Source: Cenococcum geophilum 1.58 (lineage: Eukaryota; Ascomycota; Dothideomycetes; Gloniales; Gloniaceae). Taken from it: a DNA stretch of 64,000 nt. This document shows positions 27,401 to 38,550 of the stretch, piece by piece. The notes under the pieces are model-generated. The model searched no databases and had not been told where the DNA came from. It saw nothing but the letters and a program-made list of their open reading frames with translations. The position numbers were made by a program, and so were the translations under genes. The stretch is from assembly GCA_001692895.1 (NCBI GenBank), contig KV748215.1, forward strand, positions 186,001 through 250,000. The letters run 5' to 3'. Within the stretch, counting starts at the first letter, position 1. Every line of letters begins with the position of its first letter.

Positions 27401-27565
27401 TATTTTCCGCAATTTATATAAGCTCCTTTTTTAACCCATTTTTTTTGCTATAGAGTCTACTTAAATATCTTTTGCTACTAAGATCCCTAATTCGGCCTCT
27501 ACTCCTTAGACCTTTAATTACTTAATTCTTATCCTCTAGGTTTCTATAGTTATTTATTTTATTTT

Positions 27566-27580
27566 TTATTTTCTTTAATA
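27566..27580. repeat. Second LINE target-site duplication, low copy
   Basis: The 15-bp sequence TTATTTTCTTTAATA recurs exactly at 32843-32857. It adjoins the TAA-repeat tail of the LINE. Confidence 0.85.
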
Positions 27581-27779
27581 ATAATAATAATAAATTCAAT
27601 TTACCGCCCGTCCCGGTCCCCCTAGTGGGTCCACGCAGGCTAATACTTTCTATAGGAAAAACTCTAACTTAGAGAAAACCCCACCTCGGGCCGCGCTGGA
27701 GAGATGGCAGCGTTCCGATATCGGAGCGCTAGCGGCTCGCCTTCTACCTGCCTTTAAGTCTGCATATTAAGCCAACTGG

Positions 27780-30700
27780 CCGCGCTTTGCGGATAATCTT
27801 ACTTTACCCCTTCTTTCCTTATCCTTTTACCCTTATTCTTTTACCAGTCCTCTAGGCTTTAAAAGGGCTGGTATCTACTTATATCCTCTATATCTATTGC
27901 CTTCGCTGCCTAAAACTAGGGTAAAATACCTAACTATACTAGCTATTTTGCTGCCGCTTAGGCGCCCTCTTTATTATTTAGAATATCCTAAAGGTGTTTA
28001 GAGGCGCATTTTGCTATAAAGTCCGCCCTTTAGTAGTGTGGATACTGGAATAGTATATAGTGGACTATCTGCCTTATCTAGCTAAATTTGTACTATAGGA
28101 GAACCGCTAGTATACTAACGGATATAAGCTATATATTAAGCCCTATTACCTCTATATAAAGAAGAAATAGTACTATAGCCTCTGCTTTTGTTAGGTCTTT
28201 ATATAATAGGATTATAGGTTTCCCCTATAGGGTCTTTCACGTGGTTTCTATACGGTCTTTAGCCTTTGCCTACTACCGTCGTCGCTATTCTAAATCTGCC
28301 CATTTTGTAATAAAGGTAATTGCCTGCCTTTAGTGCTAGTGACCTCCTATACGGTAGCGGCGCTTTACCTACGCTCTATTGGCGTTCCGCTGGCCATACT
28401 TATAGGGGTTTATTATAGCTTCCCGCTCTATATAGTCCTTTTAGTGCGTAAGGAAGCCTTATATCTTATTTTTATAGTCCTTTACGCGTTCCCTAAGCGC
28501 TTTTAATAGTACTAGTAGCCGTTTTGTTTTTTGCTGGCGCTTTACTAATATATTCTAGATACCGTTAAGTGCCTCTACTAATTCCTTTTCTACCCTATTA
28601 GAGGCCGTCTTGGCAGCTCTTTAAAGGGCTGTTGTTTTAATATGGAGTTGGATTAAGGGAATAGCCGCTTTCTTCTCTATTATAGCTATTAGTGTTTGCT
28701 AGTATGCCCCTATAACCCTGCGGAGACACTAGTTCTAGACTTTCTATAGTGGTTTAAGTAAGCTTTTCGCTGGCGTTCCGCCGTCGTCCTGTACTTCCTA
28801 CACTTAGGCACTATATAGCATTGCTAGTCGGACGGTAGCTATATATAGGAGGCGTAAGTGGCGTATTAATGGGCCCTATATAGACGCGGTAATCCTTAAT
28901 ATTGCTTTAAAGGCTACTAAGCCCTTACTTGCGGCCTTTTTAACCTATTCTTTTTATTAGAGCTTAGGGTCTACCTAAATCCCTAGGACTCGCATACTGG
29001 TTTTCTGGGGGGCTGTCTTGTAGCTAGTAATACGCACGGTGGACGTAAGGTCTATAGTGGTGTGGCGCTGTTGCCTTATAAAGTGTATAAGCTAGTACTT
29101 CTTAGGGGCGAACGCTGCCCCGTGTTAATTTGCCTATATAGTGTAGTAGTTATAGGCGGCCTCTAATTGTCGACAGTTCTCTACTGTGGAGTCCCCCTAG
29201 GTAATAAGGTTTGTATTATCTACGAAGCTAAACCCTAGCGTGCTACTATTAGGGCGCTAGAATTCCTCTAATAGCTCTAATATAAAAAAGAGGAATAAGA
29301 TTAGTAATAAGGGTGACCCCTAGGGGATACCTATCTGCGTCTAAATCTAATTACTTTTATATTTTATAAACTTAATACGGGTTTTATATGCTATTAGGAA
29401 GCTTTATATAAAGTCTATAAGCCACTTTAAAAAGCCTTTTTTTTTTTAGAATGTAGAGGAGCCTTTTATAGGAAACGTTGTTAAATACCCCTGCTAAGTC
29501 TAGGCTTAGCATTAATACTATATACCTACGGCGCGTTTGCTACGCCGTCTATATATAGGAGCTAAGCAGTCCTACCGCTAATAGTATGGATTATTTACGC
29601 CTTACTCCTATTTAGTTTTAAGGGAGTAGCCTATACTCCTCCGCAGCCTTAGATATAATATTGGCTACGTACTTTTCTAGAACTTTTACTAGCGTGTTTT
29701 TAAGGGTAATTGGTCTATAGCTGCCTAAAAAAGAGTAATCTTTCTTTCCTTCTTTACGTAATACTATAGTTATAGATTCTTTAAGGCTTTCTAGTATTAT
29801 TCCGCTGGTAAAGTAATAACTAGCTACTTCTACTAAATCTTTTATAATAACTAGGGTAACCACTTTAAGGACCTTATTTAGTATGCTATCTAGCCCTAGG
29901 GCTTTTCTATTTAAAAGACTTCTAATAAGCTTACTAATTTCTTCTATTAAGATAGTAGGGCTAATATTAAGTATATTTTATTTCTTTATTGTCTCTATAT
30001 TACTAAGGTCTACTATTTTAGTTTTAGGAAAGAACTTAGCTGTAAGGATATCAGCCTTTATAATATTATTATCTATTAAGGGATTTTTAGTAGACCTCCT
30101 AAGGTCTAGTAGATAGGGGTCCGCCTTTACTACGCTTACTTTTCTACTTTATTTTAATAAAGTCCAAAGTCCCTTATTATATAGTTTTAACTAATCTTTA
30201 GTAAGTTTATAAATAAAGCGTCTCTAGTTATTACGGCTAACTCTCCTAGTCTCTTTTTATAGTTAATTATTTAATATTAAATATTTTTAGTAGTCCTTAA
30301 GGTTGTTATAAGCTTAGAGCTATTATTGCGCCTATTAGGCGCCGGCGTAGAGCTATATAGCCTATAGCAACCATTTTTAACAGGCCTACTAGCTAGGCTG
30401 TACTTATAGGCAGTATTCTTTAAGTGCTTGCTTAATCCCTTCCTAAAGGGCTTAAAAGGGGTCTTTAGATATAGCCCAGTTAAGCTCCTAAATACTTTAG
30501 AGAAAGCCCTATAAGTTTAGCTTCTTAAGGGCGAGGCGCTGGCGTTCCGCTAGCGAATAGCTAGCGTTATTAATTTAGATGCGGATTGGTATATAGTCTC
30601 TTATAAGGGCCTATTCCTTAATTATACTATAAAAGTTAACTTTTCTATATAGATCTAGTGATATAAACGTAAGGTCTATTACATTTTCCTATTACCTTCT

Positions 30701-31250
30701 TTTCCATATAGGCTCTCCTTTTAGTATAGCGAGTACTAGGCCTCTAGTATTAGTTTTAGCCAGAAGGCGTTCTACCTACTCTTTACTAGCTATATGCTTT
30801 CTACCCTATATTAGGTAGTAGGCGTTAAAGTTACCTAAGAGTATAATTTCTCCCTTAGCTTCCTTAATAGCCATTTTAACCTTAGGCCATGCCCTAATCT
30901 AAGGGCTATCTTCGCGTGGGTTATAAATATTAATAATTATAGCCTCTAGCCCCTTTAGGCGTACCCAGAGGGCTATAGTAAAGGGGCCGTACTATCTACG
31001 CTTCTAATATACGGCGTTAATATTCCGGCTAATTATAAAGTAGACCTTTATTATAAGGAGAGCGTTATATATAAGTGTGAATCCCCTAGGGTAGTATATT
31101 AATTTAGTATATCTATTATATACCAGCTCCTAAATTGCAAGGACCTAATAGTCCGCTACCGTAACACTATTAAAGAAGAGGCAATACGCCCCTTAGTTTA
31201 CATTTCCGCAGTTATATTAGATAATTGTGCACTTACTTATTTAAAGTGGG
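27780..31250 (-). pseudogene. Second LINE ORF2 (endonuclease + reverse transcriptase), decayed
   Basis: Read on the minus strand. The endonuclease begins near 31240, and its LLGNFNAYYL motif (usual LLGDFN) lies near 30845-30810, followed by a VIDLTF motif. In the reverse transcriptase, GSYRPITLKNTLVKVLEKYV lies near 29735-29675, GIPQGSP near 29330-29310, and the catalytic box FVDNTNLI near 29225-29200, with one of the two aspartates changed to Asn. Function in the live family is target-primed reverse transcription. Several stops interrupt the frame. The region from about 29100 to 27780 would be the C-terminal part; no RNase H was confirmed. Confidence 0.78.
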
Positions 31251-31349
31251 TATAGGCTTATCCATATCTATATCCTATTCCTCGTTATTTTTGCTATTAA
31301 CTATTATTACTTTATTGGCGTAAGGCTAGAGCCTTAATTATAATCTATT

Positions 31350-32700
31350 TCTGCTTACTATTTTAATAAAAGATAGTCTACCTAGTCCCCGTTTAAGTAG
31401 TTATTCTTAGGTCCCTAGATAAGATATTTCTTATTCTCTTTTTTTATTAGTGCTAATTATAAGGTTTCCTAGTATTAAGGGTTAGTATATTATTTTTGCG
31501 GCTTCTTATATACAGAGCGACTGCGTTAAAAGGGCCATCCTCTTTATTTAGATACCTTTAAGGTAGCTTTAAAAGGTCCTACACTCCTTTCTTTACTATA
31601 CTTTATAGGCTTTACTATAGTTAATATAGGATACCCTTTCCTTAGGGCAATCTGTGGTGTTATATAGTCCTATATATTACCTATATTTTATTTACTTTCC
31701 GTATACGCTTTATATATACCCCTATTAATTATAGCGGTAGCATTACTTTATAATTACGCTATTCTTAAATAGCCTAGTCTTAAAAAGCTAGGATTTAATA
31801 ACTATCCTACTTTTTATAATCTTTTACTAAATTGCTTAGGTTAGGATGCCAATTATAATTATTTTTTTAGTCTTCTTAGGTTCTCTCTAGGCGCTACTAG
31901 GGTTTACCTAGCGTTTTGCCTACGCTTTAGGGTTATATAGCTATTAAATCCTATTAATAGCTATCCTAGGCATAAGGCGCTTTATAGCTTTATAAATAGA
32001 TTAAGTTAATTTTAAATTATCTATATTCCTTTTACTATTAATTAGAGTCTTAAGTGGGACTTCTAGTACTTCTAGAAGGTAATTTTTCCTTAGTATCCTA
32101 AATCCTAGCGTGTCTAGCCTATTTAGGATTTAGTCCTTTATTATTTAGGAGGGGATATAAATATCTACGTCCCCGCTATTAAGGGTGCATATAGCGTATA
32201 CGCTTAGTATTATTCTCTAAATAGTCTTAAAAAGCTCCCCTAGTTTATAGCCTTAGGGCTCCTCCAGCCGGACGCGTATACTTGCTCTCTATAGTACCGC
32301 GACTGCGTTTACTGTACGGGCCGCCTACGCGGCAACGGCTGCCTAGGTTTGGGCCTATACTAGGGGAACTCCTAGGCCTAGGGGTCCTCCTTTACGCGTT
32401 TCTTTTTAGATTTTCTTAATATTATTTTTAATTCGGTTAAGCTAGGCCTTAGTTTTTTATTTTTAGGTTATCTGGGGGACTAGACGCGTTAAAAGGGCTT
32501 TAATATATTATATTGCCTCTTAAATAGAGGCAAGTATTTAGTGCTATAGAGTTTCTTCCTCCTCTTTTATAAGATCGTCTTTAATTTATTTAAGTATTTT
32601 CTTTAGTTTTTACTATTGCTAGCAGCTGTCCTTTTTACGTTGTTACCTACCTAGTTTATAGTTCGGCTCCCGCGCGTCGCGACTCTTACGACTTTAGCGG
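31350..32700 (-). pseudogene. Second LINE ORF1 (Gag-like), decayed
   Basis: The position, upstream of the endonuclease on the minus strand, is that of a LINE ORF1. The reading is rich in Lys, Arg and Glu (visible near 32400-32600), typical of the coiled, basic N-terminal part. I did not find clean zinc knuckles, so the assignment rests mainly on position and size. Bounds are approximate. Confidence 0.45.
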
Positions 32701-32842
32701 GAGGCCTACGCCCCTCCGTCGTCCCCTATACTCTAGATGGGGGCGACGTGGTTTTATAGGGTTTCTCGGTGCGGGGAATAGGATTCCGATATCGGGTTGC
32801 TTTATTAAGTGGTTTTTAGGCTGGTTTTGCTGCTATTACGGC

Positions 32843-32857
32843 TTATTTTCTTTAATA
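32843..32857. repeat. Second LINE target-site duplication, high copy
   Basis: Exact 15-bp match to 27566-27580, after which the gypsy gag sequence resumes. Confidence 0.85.
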
Positions 32858-33732
32858 CTACTTAAGTCTATTAGCTTTACGCCATACTATAGTTTTTAAC
32901 TTTAATTTTATTATTACGTGCTTTACGCCTTATATAACTGTAGAACTCTATCCTAACCCTTCTTAGTCTACTCTCTTTAGTAGATCCTATTATTAATCTT
33001 AATTACTTAATTAATTAAATCCCTAAGAGTATCTACATCTTTTATTAGGATAATTACGTCCTAGACTTTTACTTTAAGTCCTTACTTATACTATGCCATA
33101 AGCACCTTATTATTCCATTTAACTTATATTACTAATATTTAGAACTACGTCGTGTAATTAATTGCTAAAGTTCTTTATACTAGGTTTTAAAGCTTTTTTT
33201 TACTATAATAGTTACCTCTAGGTCTCTAAATATTTGCGTTAGGTATTCTATAAACCTGTTTTAACTTAAGAATATATACTATACCTCCTAGTTAGTAGTT
33301 GTTATACTATACTCTTATATCTCTATAAGGTAAGGCTTAAACTACTTAAGTGCCCTTCCCGTTAAAAATAATCCTATATAAGCGACTTAATCTAATAGGC
33401 GTTTCTAGTTTAACTCCTTCTTACGTAACCTTAGGGTGCATTTACGTAAGGAATCCTTTAAGTTTTAACTTCTCCCCTAAAAATCGCTTAATTAAGGGTA
33501 ACTTAACCTTAGCTACTCCGATTCCATTAATCCTTTCTTTAAATATCCTATTATTATCTATTAATTAATTAACTATTTCCTATAGCCATTTAATAGTAAC
33601 TAGTTGTGAGTTAGTATCTACTATACTAGTGTTATTACCTAATTCTAAGGTAGTCGCTGCTATAGACGCCGTTATAGCTGCTGCTTTTAGTAGTATATAA
33701 TTTAACTTTTTTACTATAACCTTAGTAGTAAA

Positions 33733-34137
33733 TGTATAATAAAGCCTTATAAGAAGTACTACGGTAAACTTATTAATAGGCTAGGTATATAGGTATAGAA
33801 TAGTTAACAACGTAAATATAACTAGTGGAGTAGTTACCTAATAAATTAACTCTAATTATATTCTAAGATTTACTATAAAGAAGAGAAACTATCTATAGAG
33901 ACCGTACGTCCTTAAATATATAACTCCTCCCTATAGTAAAGGGTTTAGTACGTCGGTAAGTTACATTCCTAAATTCCCACGTTCCTATGTTTTAAACTTG
34001 TAACGTAACTTACTATATAACTCGGCTACCCCTTATCCTATAGCTTAATCGGTTCCAGCGTCTCCCGTACTATCTTAACCAACCTATTTATATCCCTTCT
34101 TAGTAGTCGCACTACTGCCGTTATAAGGTCCGTAACA
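33733..34137 (-). repeat. LTR of the split gypsy fossil, right copy
   Basis: About 405 bp, direct repeat of 21045-21465, better preserved. It starts TGTATAATAAAG and ends TCCGTAACA on the plus strand. It is also recognisably related along much of its length to the LTR of the gypsy fossil at 36376-56208. Confidence 0.82.
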
Positions 34138-36069
34138 ACCTACTTAAATAATTGTTAAAAGGAGACTAATAACCTAAGGTAATCGCAATAATATCCCTTA
34201 TAAGTTGCTTCTTTAAGGAAATTAAATTATCTTTAGATAAGGAATAAACGATCTACTATAATAATTAATAGACAATTTAACTACTTATAAAAGACGGATA
34301 AGAGCTCTTTATAAAGCTTTAATACGTTAATATATACCACTACTAGCTACGCTAAGAAGTACGTAATAATTAAATTAGAATTAATCAGATACCTATCGCT
34401 ACTAAAGTCGCAGATAGCTTAATAAAGGCCTTACTATAATAAAGGCATAAAGGATTTATTTAATAATTAAATCTTATTAATATTTAGGATCTAATTTAAT
34501 TTAATTTAGATAATATTTAGATAAGTTAACTCTATAGAGGATTTCTATAACGTGTCCCGCACTACGTCGCTATATAGCTAAAAAAAAAAAATAGAGAAAG
34601 TACTTATAAACTTAAGCGTCTCTTACGGGATCTAATATATATACTCTTGTAATTTCTTTAACTTAACACCAAATTGGTATTATAACTTTTTCTATTTTCT
34701 ATTTAGTTGCTTAGTTAAGACTAAGCAGCTAGGGGGATATATTAAACATTAAAGTCACTATTAAGTGCTACCTTATAACTTATACCTTGTTTCTTACTAG
34801 TTTATATCTTACTATCTATTTTCTATTACCTATTTATTACCTATTACTAACTAAGTAGTAATACCAACCTTACGGCAATTAAGTAATAGTTACTAAATCG
34901 TCGTTAGTATTGTTCTTAGTTTTTAACCCCTACTTTATATATACAAAGAGCTTTTAAAGCCAGCTTTAATTAGTAGAGTTTTTATAAGTAACTTGTCTAT
35001 CTAATACGTACTTACTTTATAACACGGCTAGCACTAGTAAGGATAAGGTTACTTAGCAAGCTTATTTAATATTTATAGCTAAGACGGAGTATATATATTT
35101 GAGGTTAACGGTAGCTTAATCTAAAAACACTAACTACCGGATATGCCTACCCCTTAACCCATCGAAATTCGTCCTATTGTTATCGATAAGAACTAGCCAA
35201 TTAGATTAATTAAATTAAATCGTTATAGGAGTAAAATTGGGCAGCGGCTATGGGTTCGGTAGTGGTTTTTAAGTACATCGATTTGGGTAAACGTTTTATT
35301 GAGTTGGTTAAACAAGGTCTATATTATTAGAAGTATAATTAAAAAGGCATTGTTAAGAGTAATTAGCTATACGCTTTTTTTTATTTTAGTATTTAAGCAC
35401 GGACTAAATTCTAATAGGACGCTAGTGAGTTAAGGGATATACTATACTAAAGGCTCTACATAGACCTCTACTAAAGACTATGCTAGAAGTTCTGCTAAAA
35501 GCTCTATAGGAAGTTCTGCTAAAACTCTATATAGAGATCTACTGAGGCTCTATATAGAGTTCTATATTCTACTCTCTTTTATATAAATAAGGTGGTATTT
35601 CTATAGTCTATGCGTAATATTAAGAATATTAACACTCTCGCATAGGAATGATATATGGGTGTCGACCCTGTTAAATACCACTATATAAAAATGGCCCGTG
35701 TTAGTAGGCGCATATCTATTAACTTAACGCCTTTAAATAAATCCCTATATATAATCTACAACAAAAATATTATATACTTAAGGCTTTATTTAAAATCTTA
35801 CTAATTTAGTAAAATAACTTACCGCCTATATATGCAGCTTTTTGATTAGTGCGCACAAAGCATATTTTATAGAACGTATTTATCTATATAAGGGATAATA
35901 TTTACTATAAAGCTCTATATAGAACTCTATATCTACTATAGTATCTACTATCCCTTATCCCGTTAGCGTTTAACGAATAAATAGCCTATACGCGAATACA
36001 AGTTTTAAAATAACGCGTGCACCTATATAGATTCTATTAATTAATTACCTATTATAGAAAGGATAAGTA
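34138..36069. other. AT-rich spacer with small inverted repeats
   Basis: No gene was recognised. About 35440-35600 and 35905-35945 contain several copies of an AGCTCTATAT-like motif, the same unit that forms the long array in the palindrome further on. Near 35578-35692 a short imperfect inverted repeat (GTGGTATTT ... AAATACCAC) could be a small hairpin element. Around 35173-35340 lies slightly GC-richer DNA of unknown nature. Confidence 0.5.
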
Positions 36070-36370
36070 CTAACGTACTTAACAAGCGAGTTGGCTGTGC
36101 AAGCGAGTCGGCCATCTTAAAACTCACCAAAAATTGGAAAAATTGCACTTTAGTATCTTAACAACTACTAAATAATAATTAATGCAAATTTAATAGCGGC
36201 CTATTAATGCAATAACTAACTTATATAGAAAGTATTAGATATCCTATATAAGTTAGTTATTATATTAATAGGCCGCTATTAAATTTGCATTAATTATTAT
36301 TTAGTAGTTATCGAGATACTAAAGTGCGATTTTTCCAATTTTTGGTGAGTTTTGAGATGGCCGATCCGCT

Positions 36371-36375
36371 TACAC
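36371..36375. repeat. Target-site duplication TACAC, left copy
   Basis: TACAC before the 5' LTR of the gypsy element pairs with TATAC at 56209-56213. The single difference is a CA-to-TA transition, the preferred RIP change. Confidence 0.78.
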
Positions 36376-36434
36376 TGTTACGGACGCTTTAAGTACAATG
36401 TTACGACTACTTGGAGAGGAGTCGGAAGAAGCTA
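36376..36434 (+). repeat. 5' LTR of the host gypsy, first part (59 bp)
   Basis: Begins TGTTACGGACGCTTTAAG and aligns with 55788-55846 over exactly 59 bp. It ends GAAGCTA, where the palindrome starts. Confidence 0.85.
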
Positions 36435-36499
36435 CATCGGGAAAATATTCGCAGGATGAGATTCAAGTAGACTTTAGTTTTCGCGTTTCGCGTAATTAA
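36435..36499 (+). repeat. Terminal inverted segment of the palindrome, left
   Basis: About 65 bp of non-repeated sequence beginning CATCGGGAAAATATTCGC and containing CGCGTTTCGCGTAATTAATA. It is the reverse complement, with transitions, of 48184-48248. As the outermost shared unique DNA it is the natural candidate for a transposase or recombinase binding site. Confidence 0.75.
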
Positions 36500-36815
36500 T
36501 ATGCAATTTAACTAACTCGACACGTAATTAACCAACTTAATACGCAATTAACCAACTTAATATATAATTTAACTAACTTAATATACAGTTAACCTACTTA
36601 ATATATAATTTAACTAACTTAATACGCAGTTAACCTACTTAATATACAATTTAACTAATTTAATTCGCAGTTGACCTACTTAATATATAATTTAACTAAC
36701 TTAATACGCAGTTAACCTACTTAATATGTAATTTAACTAACTTAATATGTAATTAACTACTTAATATATAATTTAACTAACTTAATATATAGTTAACCTA
36801 CTTAACAACTTTAAA
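36500..36815 (+). repeat. Outer TTAAC-rich tandem array, left arm
   Basis: Repeats of about 40 bp built from TTAATATATAATTTAACTAA and TTAATACGCAGTTAACCTAC half-units. The mirror array at about 47640-48183 is longer, about 545 bp against 315 bp. Confidence 0.75.
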
Positions 36816-36945
36816 AGCTAACTATATATTTCTTAACGTGCGATTAAGGTAAAGTTATATAACTATATATTTAACTATTATATATAATCTATATAATCTT
36901 ATACAATCTTATATAATTTTATATAATCTTATAGTCTTATTACTT

Positions 36946-37668
36946 AGAGGCTCTACATAAGGCTCTACACAAAGCTTTACATATAGAGGCTTTATATAAA
37001 GCTCTGCGTATAGGGCTCTATATAAAAGCTCTATACAAAGCTTTATATAAAGGCTCTTTACAAGGCTTTATACAAAGCTCTGCGTATAGAGGCTTTGCAT
37101 AAAGCTCTGTATAAAGCTTTACACGAAGCTCTATATAAAGCTCTATATAAAGCTCTATACGAAGCTTTATATAAGCTCTATATAAGCTCTATATAAAGCT
37201 CTATATAAAGCTCTATACGAAGCTCTGCACGAAGCTCTATATAAAGCTCTACATAAAGCTCTACACGAAGCTCTATATAAAGCTCTGTATAAAGCTCTAT
37301 ATAAAGCTCTGTATAAAGCTCTATATAAAGCTCTATATAAAGCTCTATACGAAGGCTCTATATAAAGCTTATACAAAGCTCTGTATAAAGCTCTGTACGA
37401 AGCTCTGTATAAGGCTTTATATAAAGCTTTATATAAAGCTCTATACAAAGCTCTACATAAAGCTCTACACGAAGCTCTATATAAAGCTCTATATAAAGCT
37501 CTATACAAAGCTCTATACGAGGCTCTATATAAGGCTCTACGCGAGGCTCTACGCGAAGCTCTATATATAGAGGCTCTGTATAAGGCTCTGCGAGAAGCTC
37601 TACGTATAGAGGCTCTGTATAAGGCTTTGCGTAAAGCTCTATATATAGAGGCTCTATACGAAGCTCTA
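36946..37668 (+). repeat. 12-bp CTCTATATAAAG tandem array, left arm
   Basis: Dozens of copies of a 12-bp unit AAGCTCTATATA with variants such as CTCTACACGAAG. Because the unit is a multiple of three, the minus strand stays open by chance and gives a (RALY)n-type reading, which I do not regard as a gene. The mirror array at 47165-47512 is about half as long. Confidence 0.85.
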
Positions 37669-37798
37669 TATTGGGTCCCCGCTATATTCCCAATAGCCTT
37701 TACACATACCTCTACCCTATATAACCACCTTATTTTTTACCCTTCCTTCCTTCTTTATATCCTCCCTACCTAAGGAGGTACTAGAACGGCAGCTAGTA
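37669..37798 (+). repeat. Mirrored unique linker, left arm
   Basis: About 130 bp of single-copy sequence (TTGGGTCCCCGCTATATTCC onward) between two arrays. It is the reverse complement of about 47037-47164. It shows that the arms are homologous beyond simple repeats. Confidence 0.78.
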
Positions 37799-38295
37799 GA
37801 GAACCGTTACTAGAACTAGATAACTGTCGCCAAAACTAGATAACTGTTACTAGAACTAGATAACTATCGCTAGCTAGACGACCGTCGCTAGAACTAGATA
37901 ACTATTGCCAGAACTAGATAACTGTTGCTAGCTAGACGACCGTTATTAGAACTAGACGACCGTTACTAGAGCTAGACGACCGTCGCCAGAACTAGACGAC
38001 CGTTGCTAGCGCTAGACGACCGTCGCTAGAATAAGACGACCGTTGCCAGAGCTAGACGACCGTCGCCAGAACTAGACGACCGTTGCTAGCGCTAGACGAC
38101 CGTCGCCAGAACTAGACAACTGTCGCTAGCTAGACGACCGTTACTAGAACTAGACGACCGTTACTAGAATTAAACAACCGTCGCTAAAACTAGATAACTG
38201 TCGCTAGCTAAATAACCGTTACTAAAACTAGATAACCGTTGCTAGAGCTAGACAACCATCACTAGAACTAAATAACCGTCGCTAGAGCTAGATAA
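37799..38295 (+). repeat. GACGACCGT minisatellite, left arm
   Basis: About 500 bp of 20-23-bp units of the form AGAACTAGACGACCGTYGCC. The mirror array is at about 46440-47036. Confidence 0.85.
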
Positions 38296-38352
38296 TAATA
38301 ACTAGCTAGCCAATACTATAAACGATTTAATCGATTAATTAAATTAAGGTAG

Positions 38353-38357
38353 TATAG
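38353..38357. repeat. Target-site duplication TATAG, left copy
   Basis: TATAG before the left LTR pairs with TATAG at 44768-44772 after the right LTR of the inner gypsy element. Confidence 0.87.
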
Positions 38358-38550
38358 TGTCACGGAACCCCACCGTAGGGGCCTCCATAGGAGAGCCCCG
38401 TGCTCTTACATACACCTCGCGTACAGCTTACGTTAGCTACGCGTAGGTATATCACCTCCTTACGCCCTCGACCCTTACGATCGATCGCGTAATGTCTTGT
38501 AGACTCCCTAAATATATACGCTTTATAGCCATTGCCCACGCTCCATAACA
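38358..38550 (+). repeat. 5' LTR of the inner gypsy
   Basis: 193 bp, TGTCACGGAACCCC to CTCCATAACA. It is GC-rich compared with its surroundings and shares the TGTTACGGA-type start with the other gypsy LTRs. Confidence 0.9.

Larger units (their letters stand above)
27581..32842 (-). mobile_element. Second Tad1-like LINE, inserted in gypsy gag
   Basis: This 5.3-kb minus-strand element has its TAA-type tail at 27581-27594 and its 5' end at 32842, bracketed by a 15-bp target duplication. Its 3' untranslated region resembles that of the LINE at 10000-15575: both have a stretch of the type GGGTTTTCT...GAGTTTT...GTGGRCCC before the tail. The coding regions are clearly different in sequence, so the two are separate families of one clade. 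It lies inside the gag region of the gypsy fossil and is therefore younger than it. Its GC content is higher than the gypsy around it, but RIP-type stops are common. Confidence 0.88.
21045..34137 (-). mobile_element. Fossil Ty3/gypsy chromovirus, split by a LINE
   Basis: LTRs of about 421 and 405 bp flank a minus-strand internal region of about 7 kb once the LINE at 27581-32842 is set aside. Gag occupies about 32858-33700 and 26000-27565 (the LINE sits in it). Protease is near 25300-25470, reverse transcriptase about 24300-24950, RNase H about 23700-24000, integrase about 22700-23450, and a chromodomain near 22200-22350. Gag, protease and chromodomain align with the plus-strand gypsy element at 36376-56208, so both belong to one lineage. 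It is broken at many places in a RIP pattern. A target duplication is not clear: the flanks suggest at best a 4-bp ACYT with one transition. Confidence 0.82.

Noticed and set aside
34138-34175. Continuation of the gypsy protease fragment after the right LTR
   Set aside because: About 38 bp show moderate similarity, but it then vanishes and the DNA is AT-rich. Not enough to call.
37167-37508. Open reading of 113 residues made of RALY/KALY repeats
   Set aside because: It is the translation of a 12-bp tandem repeat, open only because 12 is a multiple of three. No start context, and the mirror array gives similar readings on both strands.
37799-38295. CRISPR-like look of the GACGACCGT array
   Set aside because: Units are directly contiguous with no unique spacers, there are no cas genes, and the context is fungal.
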